DNA of 11,008 nucleotides from Trachelipus rathkii (taxonomy: Eukaryota; Arthropoda; Malacostraca; Isopoda; Trachelipodidae), in contig JABUQX010125902.1 of assembly GCA_015478945.1 (NCBI GenBank), positions 35,001 to 46,008 of the forward strand. Direction: 5' to 3'. The notes under the pieces were generated by a model that saw only the letters and a list, made by a program, of their open reading frames with translations, did not search any database and was not told where the DNA came from. Shown here one piece after another: positions 1-8,144 of the stretch. The translations under genes were made by a program, and so were the position numbers. Positions within the stretch are counted from its first letter, which is position 1; each line of letters opens with the position of its first letter.

Positions 1-109
1 GAACTTTTTGCCCTTAGCAACCAAACTCAGTGGAGAGTCCTAAAAGCGCTTTTTCGAAAAAGAAAAAAACGAAACACAAGTCTTTCTTTTGTTTAGCGAT
101 AAACCCACC

Positions 110-1142
110 ATGGGGGCGAATAAGAAAACTGCCCCGCGTCTTAAGGTGGGGAGAGGAAAACCCACTTCCCCTAAAGGCCAGTTAACAAGGAACGACGGTG
201 CCCTCGCCGCAAAAATGCACCGGACTCCTTTCTTTGGGTTGAAGAAGTCTTCTAAGGTTCCCAGAAAGTGGACCGTGAACATGTAACTCCTGCAAGAAAC
301 AGACATAAGTCGCGCTCCATAAATTATAAGAAGAGCGTTCACTTCCGAAAGTGGGTCCGAAGAAACAAAAGCTCTCTTTCCTCCCCATTCCAGCTTCCCC
401 GCCTTCGATGGCTATGATATCGTCAGTTGGTTGTCTGCGACCAACGCGGTATTTAAACTTAACGGAATTAATGAGGGTTCGGAGAAAGTCCGACTTTTAG
501 CCTCCATACTCCCCAACAGTCTTGTGTCTACATTACAGTTCCCATTAAGAGACAATGCGTATGAAGAACTAATGGGTCGCATAGAGGAAACATACTTACC
601 GGCACTGAGACAGAGGGTGAGGGATGTCTTCAAAAAGGGGATGGAAAAGACAGAATTGCCAAGTCATTATCTCAACCGTGTGAAAGAGGTGTTGGGACGG
701 AAGAACTTTGAATTACTCGTAGAAAACAATCCGAAATTCGCACAAGAGCTCTTTTTAAATGAGATGCCGCCTCAGGTCCAGATGAGTCTGTATTCCTTAG
801 CTCAAGATAATGACATCAATAAACTTGTGGTGGTGGCCGACGATCTTTTCAAGAACTTTGTACACTTAAAATTCCAAAACCGATGCCCATATGGGAGTGA
901 TCCCCCATACCTTGGGAATGTTGAATCAGCTGTCCAGAGAAACCAATTCGAACCATTATGAACCCGCTCACGAAGAAATTCCACCTGACCGCCGACACAT
1001 AAAGGACAGGCGGATGACTCAGCAGAAGATCCTGCCATTACAAAACATACTTGGAGTAGCAGCCAAGAAAGCGTGGCTTGAGACGCTACGCCAGCCTAGC
1101 GCAGAGACAAGCCACCCCTACTGGCTGGCCAGGCCAATCTGA
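110..1142 (+). pseudogene. gag: gag relic (capsid-like), broken by two stops and a frame change
   Basis: Gag would assemble the retrotransposon particle around its RNA. The ATG at 110 lies in a textbook Kozak setting (CCACCATGG) and opens a very basic, Lys/Arg-rich stretch to a TAA at 284-286; a second in-frame TAA is at 320-322. The same frame is then open from 323 to the TGA at 959-961. It contains the arthropod gypsy capsid pattern: FDGYDIVSW at 404-430, then FKLNGI, an EKVRLLASILP helix, and VVVADDLF at 827-850. Codon 431 is TTG, an internal Leu and not a start. After 961 another frame is open to 1142 and holds GVAAKK, which could be a worn piece of the Gag C-terminal cysteine knuckle; that part is weak. 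Capsid family assignment is from pattern recognition; the break positions are seen directly. Confidence 0.72.
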
Positions 1143-1550
1143 GACAGCTGGCAACAACACTTCAAGGACGGGGTAGAGAGCCGAGACGTAGATAGAGAAC
1201 ATGCTTCACAACAGAATTAATGATGCTTATAATTAAGTGGTCTGTTTCTATAATAAGAAGATTGGGCGTCAAAGCTTTAACAACAGTGAAATCTGAAGAA
1301 TGTCTTCTGTATACTCTAGTATACCCTCACGAGGGGGGCTGCTGCCAAACCCCATCATACAACCACCACTCAGGGAAACTGAAATCTGGGTCATCATCTC
1401 ATCTAGATGGCCGCGACAAGAAAGTAGATCGAGGTAAAACAGTATCATTTAATAATTATGTAAAGATTTTCAAATTTAATGCTGACAGGCTATGGCCAAT
1501 TTAAAACTAATAATAATATTAATGAATAATAATAATGAATAATAAAATTA

Positions 1551-1584
<34 letters not shown>

Positions 1585-2712
1585 TTAAAATGAATGATGT
1601 GAACTTTAATTATGTTAATAATACAAATAAAATGTTATTTTAATACTGCACAATTCCATGTATATAAATAACGAAAAATATTCTCTATTGTTTAATACCT
1701 GCTGAGGTTGAAAAAAACCGAAAGCGAGTGCAATATAAACGAAATTGAAATTGAAATGAAATCAAAAGGAACAAAATGAATAAACAAATAATTAAATAAT
1801 AAAAATAGTGAGAGAGATTAATAATCAGTGTATTATTGTATACTCTAATTCGTAATATGCTGTCAGTTTTATATCTTTCTTTAAAAATAATTACTTTGAG
1901 TATTGATAATGAGAATGATCGGTTTAGGTACTTATCAATCGAGGCAGAATCCAAGCTTGGAGACGACGGGTGATATATGTTGAATTCTAATTTTGTGCAG
2001 AGAATCTCAATTAATCTCAGCCGTTTCAAGAAAAAAAACAAATAGCAACTCCTCTCTCTAAAAGGTAGATGTATCTGGCTCTAAGTAATATAAAAGTATG
2101 ATAAACAAGTGTATTAAAAAATTTTATATATTAGATTCTCGGCTCGGAAATTCGATCTGATTACGGGCTAGCCCCCATTTCTATAGGGCCGAAACGCCAA
2201 TGGGCCACCATTTTAGCCAGCCAACGGCAACCAAAAAATAAATGTTTTTATGTTATGTTTATATAGATTTAGATATTGGGTTGAATAAAAATACTATAAC
2301 ACAAATGTATTATAAGCAGATGTAAACTAAACATATTTAGGTAATACTTTTGAAACATTGTTTTGGTTGGTACGATTTAAGCAAACGAGTACTCAATTGA
2401 GCCTAATTGTGAGAGAAAAACGATCATGGCATGAACTTATCATTAGTTAATCTCTTTAAGAAATAAATTTGAGTCTCCCATGCTTTCGGCCATGAACCCC
2501 CTCCTAAACCTCCTCACCTCTTTGCCTTTTAGCCCACTCTTTCGCAGTTATGATATTTTGTATACAGTAAAAACATTCTTTTTAAAACCCGTCTTTAGAT
2601 GAGATGTCCATTTAAAAAGATAAAACCAACGGAAAAAAATGGCTGAAATAATTTTCTAAGTATGGGGGGACGAAGAATGGGGGATATAAGAGTGAGGAGG
2701 TGAACGGACGAC
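1143..2712. other. AT-rich stretch in the place of protease and 5' pol; no gene seen
   Basis: About 1.57 kb separates the last gag-like residues from the first RT residues, where a Ty3/gypsy element normally has a roughly 100-residue aspartic protease and the start of pol. I see no DTG or DSG protease motif in a plausible frame. The frame open at 1220-1504 and the reverse frame over 1685-2041 resemble nothing I know and look like chance. Contents that can be named are the AAT microsatellite (from 1506), the palindrome GGGCTAGCCC at 2165-2174, and a purine-rich stretch at about 2662-2702 just before RT. The segment may be a secondary insertion, but I could not find its terminal repeats or a target duplication. 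Confidence 0.55.
1506..1586. repeat. AAT/TAA trinucleotide microsatellite
   Basis: Imperfect AAT units run through this stretch, with the purest run at about 1552-1581. The flanks remain A/T-rich with scattered AAT units to about 1635. Confidence 0.85.
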
Positions 2713-3513
2713 ATGAATTGGGCGGAAAAAAAAGTGGGAGATATACCAGAAGGGATATTGAGGGAGTTGGCCTGTGCTTTCCCTTATAAACCTACCATAA
2801 AAGGTTCGCCTATACGATTACCTGGACGTCGAATACCGCACAAACTGTATGAAGCAACAAAAAAGGAGTTGAATCAATTAGTCGCTGCAGGTGTGTTGAA
2901 AAGAACAAATGCCACGTGGTCAGCACCGTTTAGTGTTTTGGATAAAGGAGGGGGGAGAGTTAGACTAGTGACAGATTTTAGGGAACTTAACAAAAGAACA
3001 GAGGTGGATATATTCGGTCTACCAATATTTACGATGCAATCTTCGCACTCAAAGGTGCACGGTATTTCAGCAAGATAGATTTGATAAAGGGTTTCTATAA
3101 CCTGCCATTGCATCCTGATTGCCAGAAGTACTTTGCAATCACGAGTAATCTGGGAACATTTTTATACACCTCTCTGCCCATGGGCTTTATAAATTCGCCT
3201 GCAGCATTTCAAAGAATGGTGAATATATTATTGTCTGACTTAAAAAACTGTCACGTATATATTGACGACATTTTACTCTTTACAGAAACCGCTGAAGAGC
3301 ACGAAAGACTTGTGGAGACTGTTTTAAAAAGATTAAATTATTTATCTATCTGTGTGAATGAAAAAAAGAGTAGATTTGGAGTATCTGAAGTAGAATATTT
3401 AGGTTTCATAATAAGCGCTGAAGGTGTTAGGGCGAATCCAGAGAAAGTTGCAGAGATAGTAACTTATAAGAAACCGCATAATATTAGAGAAATGAGAGGA
3501 TTAATAGGAAAAC
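2713..3513 (+). pseudogene. pol: Reverse transcriptase domain of pol, split by one frameshift
   Basis: RT copies element RNA into cDNA inside the particle. The first segment (frame 1, from ATG 2713) has the conserved gypsy entry: RRIPHKLYEATKKEL, LVAAGVLKRTNATWSAPF, then VRLVTDFRELNKRT. At about 3037-3041 the frame moves to frame 3, where it continues with FALKGARYFSKIDL; the first catalytic Asp is codon 3078-3080. The rest follows: GFYNLPLHP, LPMGFINSPAAFQRM, the YIDD box at 3258-3269 with the other two catalytic Asp, then VEYLGFIISAEGV. A second frame change at about 3508-3513, in a run of A then T, leads into the next frame. The ATG at 2713 is preceded by an in-frame TGA at 2701 and is probably internal to the original pol. 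No nonsense codon lies inside the domain, and all three catalytic aspartates are present. Confidence 0.9.
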
Positions 3514-5136
3514 TTTTACAGAATAATGCTCCCGTGCCTAGCAGATTTAATGGGTCCATTAACTGACTATTTAAAGGGTAAAGCGTACTCCAGAAAGAAA
3601 ATATTTTGGAATGAAAAGTCGGAGAAGGCTTTTAGCGCTGTTCAAAACGCTATAAAAAATTCCTGCCTATTAGCCTACCCCGGTACTTCAACGCCCATAA
3701 AAATATTCATTCATGCCTCGTCAAATGCTTTATCAGGCGTTATTCTGGGGGATGATCAAGACAGCCGCCCTTATGCATTCTATTCATCCACCCAGTCGGC
3801 TATTGAAAAAAGATATGATGATATAAGTAAACAATTATTAATACTAAACAAAATGTTTAACAAATTCGGGTACCTACTAAGTGGTAGGAAAATAACGATA
3901 TATACTCAATTGAAAGAATTAATCACCTTATATAACAAAACAAATGATGTATTAAATCAAAACGCAAAACAAGTCCGTCAACTTAATTTACTAAGCTCTT
4001 ATAATGTAATTTTCAAATTAATTAGTATAAAATCCAATCCGTTAAACGAATATATCATTAAAAATAATCCCAATTTTCAAGTAGCGAACGAACAAACAAA
4101 CAAAAAAGAGAGTGAAGAAACACTTGACAAAGGTTCATTCATAGGCCATTTAAATTTTACAAATAATACTATAAGGGAAGGCCATAAAAATAGTTGCCGT
4201 AAAGTAGTAGAAAATAGTACTCATGCCGATCGGCCATTTAACCAACCGCAGATGTTACCCGAGACACGTGTCGCTTTAGAAAGGAATTTACTATCCAGGT
4301 ATGAAAGAGAAAAGGAAAAGGATGATAAAAGAGAGAATAGAGAAATATTAGAAGAATTAACCGTGAATTTGATATCTGAATGCAATAAACGAAATAAGTT
4401 AGTTATAGATAGATTCTTAAAGAGTATTGACTACAAAAGTATAAGCGAAAAGCAAAAAGAAGATACATTTATAAAGTCATTAATCAATAACCGAGAAAAA
4501 AGTGGGTTGAAAATGATGGAACAGAATTATTGGTTTAATAAAGAAAGTCTAAAGCTTTATGTGGACGTGTCACTGGGGTATTCTCGTGTCATTTTGCCCG
4601 AGACCTGCATACCGGAAGTGGTAAGGACGTTGCACTTGCAAGGCCACTTAGGGGTTAAAAGAACGGAAATTGCAGTGAAATCAGAGTTTGTATTTGAGAA
4701 GATTCACTCGCGGGTTAAAGAGATCGTTAGAGCTTGTAATGAATGCCAAATAAACAAAAGCGCTCGCACTATTAGTCCTAATTATGGCCAGTTCAAAGAG
4801 GTGACCTATAAGTTTGAAATGTTGCAAATTGACATATTAAAAATGAGCCCCTGCCGGGGTTATAAATACTTGTTTACGGCCATTGATAGGTATAGTTGTT
4901 ATCTTTTTGCTATTCCTTTAAAGGAGATGAATGCTGAAAGCGTCATTAAAGTATTATTGTATGAGATTCTACCTTTCACTGGAGTGCCTGACAAAATCCT
5001 CAGTGACAATGGAGGAGCCTTTAAAGCCCACCTGTTTGAAGAGGTCTGTAAGATGATTGGTGCAGAACATATCTGTACCACAGTGGGAAGTCCGCAGTCG
5101 AACGGAAATTTAGAAAACCGCCATCGAGTTTATTAA
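3511..5136 (+). pseudogene. pol: Pol segment: RT connection, degenerate RNase H, linker, integrase core
   Basis: One frame is open for over 530 codons; residue 1 below is the ATG at 3526, and the true reading starts slightly upstream with an RT end motif (NFYR). Residues 1-50 are the RT thumb/connection. Residues 57-178 align with the gypsy RNase H fold (IKIFIHASSNALSGVI; RPYAFYSSTQSAIEKRY; LLSGRKITIYT), yet the expected acidic residues read H63, Q103, Q128 and E175. Residues about 180-340 are a Lys/Glu/Asn-rich linker. Integrase follows: zinc finger H370-x3-H374-x29-C404-x2-C407, and catalytic D436 (codon 4831), D494 (5005) and E530 (5113), giving D-x57-D-x35-E with SDNGG and PQSNG around them. 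The frame ends at TAA 5134-5136 because of a -1 type change near 5127-5130, just past the catalytic Glu. It would have been translated as part of a larger polyprotein. Confidence 0.9.
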
Positions 5137-5625
5137 GCAGCCTTCGTTGCATGTTAAGCGAAAATGAGTTCAAACATCACGATTGGGTATCAGTCTTACC
5201 GTTTGCGCTCTTTGCAATACGAACGTCCCCACTAAATGAAAATGGTATCACAGCGTCTCAGGTGCTCTTTGGCCAAAACGTGAATATACCGGGAAGATTA
5301 GTAGACACAGAGAGACCTGGAGAAGCTATGTGTTATGATAAATATTTAAACAAGTTAGCAGGGTTGTTTGCTCAGCCGTTGGCACCGAGAGCCACTTTGA
5401 AGAACCGATCCGTGTTCGTTCCCAAAAATTTGAAGGAAGCCAAGCTAGTCCTTGGTAAGAAACAAACAATATAATTTAGGCAAGCTCGAACAAAAGTACC
5501 AGGGGCCCTATAAGGTGTTACGTTTCACTAATAATACAGTTTATATCTTAAAAAATGGTCAGCCGGTAGCAGAGAATTTAAGAAACATAAAGATCTATTA
5601 CCATTTAGCGGAGGCCGATAGCTGA
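5127..5625 (+). pseudogene. pol: Integrase C-terminal part with GPY-type module, one more frameshift
   Basis: After the break near 5127-5130, frame 3 continues the integrase end of the core: LSSLRCMLSENEF, HDWVSVLPFALFAIRTS and ITASQVLFGQN, the usual gypsy sequence after the catalytic Glu. That frame stops at TAA 5472-5474, and frame 1 takes over at about 5473 with GKLEQKYQGPYKVL, the GPY/F-type C-terminal module that binds DNA or chromatin, then VYILKNGQPVAENLRNIK, ending at TGA 5623-5625. The Lys-Gly-Pro-Tyr context and the end about 165 codons after the catalytic Glu fit the family. I take this TGA as the natural end of pol. No chromodomain and no env-like frame follow. Confidence 0.85.
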
Positions 5626-5675
5626 GAAATAAAAATAATAAAATTGTGAGAGAAAGAAATCATAGGTAGACAACC

Positions 5676-5699
5676 TCTTACTAATCTTTTCTTTTACAG
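5676..5699 (+). promoter_or_regulatory. Possible 3' splice site just after pol
   Basis: A branch-point-like CTAAT (5681-5685) is followed by a pyrimidine run and TTACAG ending at 5699, about 75 bases past the pol stop. Env-bearing gypsy elements splice near here, but no env frame follows, so this may be chance. Confidence 0.25.
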
Positions 5700-5905
5700 G
5701 TAATTCGGTCAAAGGTTATGTAATTAGAAATTTTGCAAGTGCAAAGATTGTGTACACAAATTATTGAATAATAATATTTAGTAGTTGTAATTTACCCTCC
5801 TCAAGTAGTTTTCCACCTATCTTCCTTCCTCTATCCTTGAGTTGTTTGTAATAGAATTAAGGAAGGCATTCTGTGTGGCTAACTATCAAACATATTGAAA
5901 TTATC

Positions 5906-5931
5906 GCAAATGGAAGCTCTCTTCCATTTGC
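5906..5931. repeat. Perfect hairpin, 11-bp stem, 4-base loop
   Basis: GCAAATGGAAG at 5906-5916 pairs exactly with CTTCCATTTGC at 5921-5931 around the loop CTCT. It lies in the 3' part of the retrotransposon between pol and the purine tract. Its role is unknown. Confidence 0.85.
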
Positions 5932-5977
5932 TGTTACAATTTGTTTGAGCTATACTCCAGGGACACCACTTTGATCA

Positions 5978-5995
5978 GGTAAACGTTCGTTTACC
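5978..5995. repeat. Perfect hairpin, 8-bp stem
   Basis: GGTAAACG at 5978-5985 is the exact complement of CGTTTACC at 5988-5995, with two bases between. It is the second perfect hairpin within 90 bases upstream of the purine tract. Confidence 0.8.
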
Positions 5996-6007
5996 AGATG
6001 CAAAACT

Positions 6008-6024
6008 AAGGAGAGAGGGAGGGG
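6008..6024 (+). promoter_or_regulatory. Candidate polypurine tract (plus-strand primer)
   Basis: Seventeen purines in a row (AAGGAGAGAGGGAGGGG) stand downstream of pol and directly before a promoter-like block. LTR retrotransposons start plus-strand synthesis from such a tract, and the 3' LTR begins right after it. If so, the LTR would start near 6025 with only about 22 bases before the TATA box, which is short. A weaker purine run at 5646-5659 is an alternative and would make the LTR longer. Confidence 0.55.
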
Positions 6025-6066
6025 CACCTAGGTGCTATACTTCCCCTATATAAGTAGGGGAATAAA
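6025..6066 (+). promoter_or_regulatory. LTR promoter candidate: palindrome, TATA box in a hairpin, AATAAA
   Basis: The perfect palindrome CACCTAGGTG (6025-6034) is followed by TCCCCTA (6042-6048) and its exact complement TAGGGGA (6055-6061). The six bases between them, plus the last two of the stem, form the TATA box TATATAAG (6047-6054). AATAAA overlaps at 6061-6066. An initiator-like TCAAAC at 6073 sits about 26 bases from the TATA box, which is the expected distance. This is probably the U3/R part of the 3' LTR, but no second LTR is present to prove it. Confidence 0.5.
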
Positions 6067-6300
6067 AAGCTCTCAAACTCCTTGAATTACCAGTGGAAAA
6101 ATACTGAAGGCATACAAATGCCTAACAATGCCTACATTTTAGGGTTAAAAGATTCAAAATTGTAACGGCTTGGGGAGTGCTTGTGGAAGCCGCTTTGAGA
6201 AGCCCCAGCCGAAGGGATTATTATTTTAGACGCCGGACGAATCGGTTGTGTCAGGTAGCATAGGGCCAAAGAAAAGCCGGCAAGTTTGCCGTGTCATTAT
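6067..6300 (+). other. Probable R/U5 part of the 3' LTR
   Basis: This GC-richer stretch of about 230 bases follows the TATA/AATAAA block and ends in a palindrome-like CGGCAAGTTTGCCG near 6278-6291 and then ATT repeats. It has no reading frame of note. The end of the LTR cannot be fixed without the 5' copy; 6300 is a guess at the composition change. Confidence 0.35.
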
Positions 6301-6494
6301 TATTATATCAAATTAACTTTGTCTATTCCATAATTAAGTACTTTCTGACCATTGTGATTACAAAATTGATTATATCATCTGTCATATTATTATTTCACGT
6401 GCATATTTAATAAACTTAGATCACAGAATAACCATTTTTAATAAATCATCCATTCAGTAATTACTTATTTAATTGGTCTGAGTAATAACCTCAG

Positions 6495-6497
<3 letters not shown>
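6301..6497. other. AT-rich spacer, nothing recognised
   Basis: About 200 bases of AT-rich sequence between the probable LTR and the first TA array. No frame, repeat or structure was seen. Confidence 0.6.
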
Positions 6498-6593
<96 letters not shown>

Positions 6594-6595
6594 TC

Positions 6596-6631
<36 letters not shown>

Positions 6632-6635
6632 ATAT
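6498..6635. repeat. (TA)n array 1
   Basis: Almost pure TA dinucleotides with single interruptions (ACTCATA near 6592-6599, ATTTATA near 6616). It ends exactly where the CAG of the hAT-like terminus begins. Confidence 0.95.
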
Positions 6636-6994
6636 CAGGCGCGGCTTTACGGGGGAAACACAGGAGGCCGGGCCTCCTCTAAAAAAAAAAAGAAACTAAT
6701 GTAATAAAATTATTCAAATTACTATTTATTACTATTAAAATAATGTTTAAAATGTTATACAAGGACGCTAATTTTACATTAAAATCATTTATTTTCTTCC
6801 GAAACATTATTTTTCATATGAATCATTGACTGGAGGCATTTCGATTTGTGCCTACTAGAGAGCTTAATTATAATGCTTTAAAAACACTGGTTGTCATGGC
6901 AACGTAAAAGAAACCTTATTCTTAATTTTTCGATTTTGAGGAGTTTTCCACAAAGCCTCCTCTCGAGCGTCTTAAAATAAATCCTCCCAAAATT

Positions 6995-7022
6995 GGCAAC
7001 TCTACTCATAAGTAGAGTTGCC
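6995..7022. repeat. Perfect hairpin, 12-bp stem, 4-base loop
   Basis: GGCAACTCTACT (6995-7006) pairs without mismatch with AGTAGAGTTGCC (7011-7022) around CATA. It lies inside the hAT-like interval, 70 bases before a TA array. It could be a small snap-back duplication. Confidence 0.85.
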
Positions 7023-7093
7023 CTTTGCAATAAATATGTGAAACAAAATAAAGAAAACTATTTTTTTTTTTTAAATTAAATAAAAAAAAATTA

Positions 7094-7097
<4 letters not shown>

Positions 7098-7164
<67 letters not shown>

Positions 7165-7179
7165 TATATATAACTGCTA

Positions 7180-7215
<36 letters not shown>

Positions 7216-7390
7216 GTATATATATATATATATATACTATATACACATATACTATATATATATATATATATATAACATATATATATATGCTATATATATA
7301 TATACTATATATATATATATATATAACATATATATATATATATATATATCGAGAGAGATTTTTTTTTTAGAGAGAGAGAGAGAGAGAGAG
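7098..7390. repeat. (TA)n array 2 with adjoining (GA)n
   Basis: Interrupted TA dinucleotides run to about 7349, with recurring ACTATA, ACACATA and AACATA breaks, then CGAGAGAGA, a T run and a GA run at about 7369-7390. The Tyr/Ile-rich frames across it are artefacts of the repeat. Confidence 0.9.
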
Positions 7391-8029
7391 TTATACTAAA
7401 ATTTACTATATTGAGACCGGATTGCCAAGGTGTAAGAAGCGAAGGAAAAAGTCCCAGATTGGGGACTCATGCGGGGGCAGCGCTAAGTTCACGCACGTAA
7501 AGATTTTAAGTGTGATTAGAGGCTGTATTTTGGATCACCCTGTCAATCAGTCTAGGTTTAACTCTAAACTGCAAGGTAGATAGCCATCCTCCCTCATGAT
7601 GAAACTTGTGTTGTCATCAACATTAAGTATGCATACGTGGTTTTGTGATATGCTAATTATGGAAACTACGATGAATATAACTGGTTTGCAAGGGTTTTTG
7701 ATCACGCACAATGCAGGATTAAAAGGAGAGTAGTATTTGACTCTTGAAACCAAGGTGTAATTGCCGGACGGACAGGTATGGTAGAACTATAAGATGGTTA
7801 AAGAGAAACTTCCTCCGGTTTTAAATTATTGTAGGGTTGGTAACTCGTGGGTACGAAATTTATGAAATTTAATTATTGAAATGGAGATTGACAAGCTGTA
7901 TGTTAAAATTATATTATAAAGTCTTTTAACTAATGGTGTTTACGAATGGAAATTGTCATGTATAAATATAAAATTACGAAAATCTTTATTTATTAATATA
8001 CCTCCGCGTTGAACAGCAGACAATAAGAA
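7391..8029. other. Unassigned stretch within the hAT-like interval
   Basis: About 640 bases of mixed composition between two simple-repeat blocks. The longest reverse frame (7547-7753, 68 codons) matches nothing I recognise. The 11-mer CCAAGGTGTAA occurs twice, near 7425 and 7750, probably by chance. It would be the inner part of the hAT-like element if that call is right. Confidence 0.5.
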
Positions 8030-8054
8030 AAAAAAAAAAAAAAAAAAAAAAATA

Positions 8055-8137
<83 letters not shown>

Positions 8138-8144
8138 TATATAT
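8030..8144. repeat. Poly(A) run followed by (TA)n array 3
   Basis: A run of about 22 A bases (8030-8052) passes into pure TA repeats (about 8059-8144). Just after it, AAAAATATTT (8145-8154) and AAATATTTTT (8159-8168) form an AT-only hairpin. Confidence 0.9.

Larger units (their letters stand above)
1..6300 (+). mobile_element. Ty3/gypsy-type LTR retrotransposon, damaged, 5' end outside or unrecognised
   Basis: Seen: gag-like capsid sequence, then reverse transcriptase, RNase H-like domain, zinc-finger integrase with DD35E core and a GPY-type C-terminus, all on one strand and in this order. RT before integrase is the Ty3/gypsy order and separates it from Ty1/copia, where integrase comes first. 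Downstream are a purine tract and a TATA/AATAAA region expected of a 3' LTR. No copy of the downstream region is found at the left edge, so no LTR pair can be drawn and both outer limits are approximate. Protease was not found. Gag carries two stops and pol four frameshifts, so this copy is not autonomous as written. No env-like third frame was seen. Confidence 0.85.

Noticed and set aside
29..46. CA then TGGAGAGTCC as a possible 5' LTR end and primer binding site
   Set aside because: I cannot match the TGG stretch to a tRNA 3' end that I know, and the sequence before it has no copy after 6100 to serve as the other LTR end.
1015..1110. Gag zinc knuckle
   Set aside because: CHY and GVAAKK lie in different frames 20-30 bases apart and the later cysteines are missing; kept only as a remark under gag.
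1220..1504. 94-codon frame between gag and pol as a protease candidate
   Set aside because: It has no DTG or DSG active-site motif and no protease-like flap sequence.
1685..2041. 118-codon reverse-strand frame
   Set aside because: Low-complexity AT-driven composition and no recognisable motif; likely chance.
4080..4560. A second RNase H domain in the linker
   Set aside because: No DAS-, ELLA- or TD-type motif and no fitting acidic spacing were seen.
7424..7760. CCAAGGTGTAA present twice as a repeat unit
   Set aside because: Eleven bases with no extension on either side is not enough to exclude chance.
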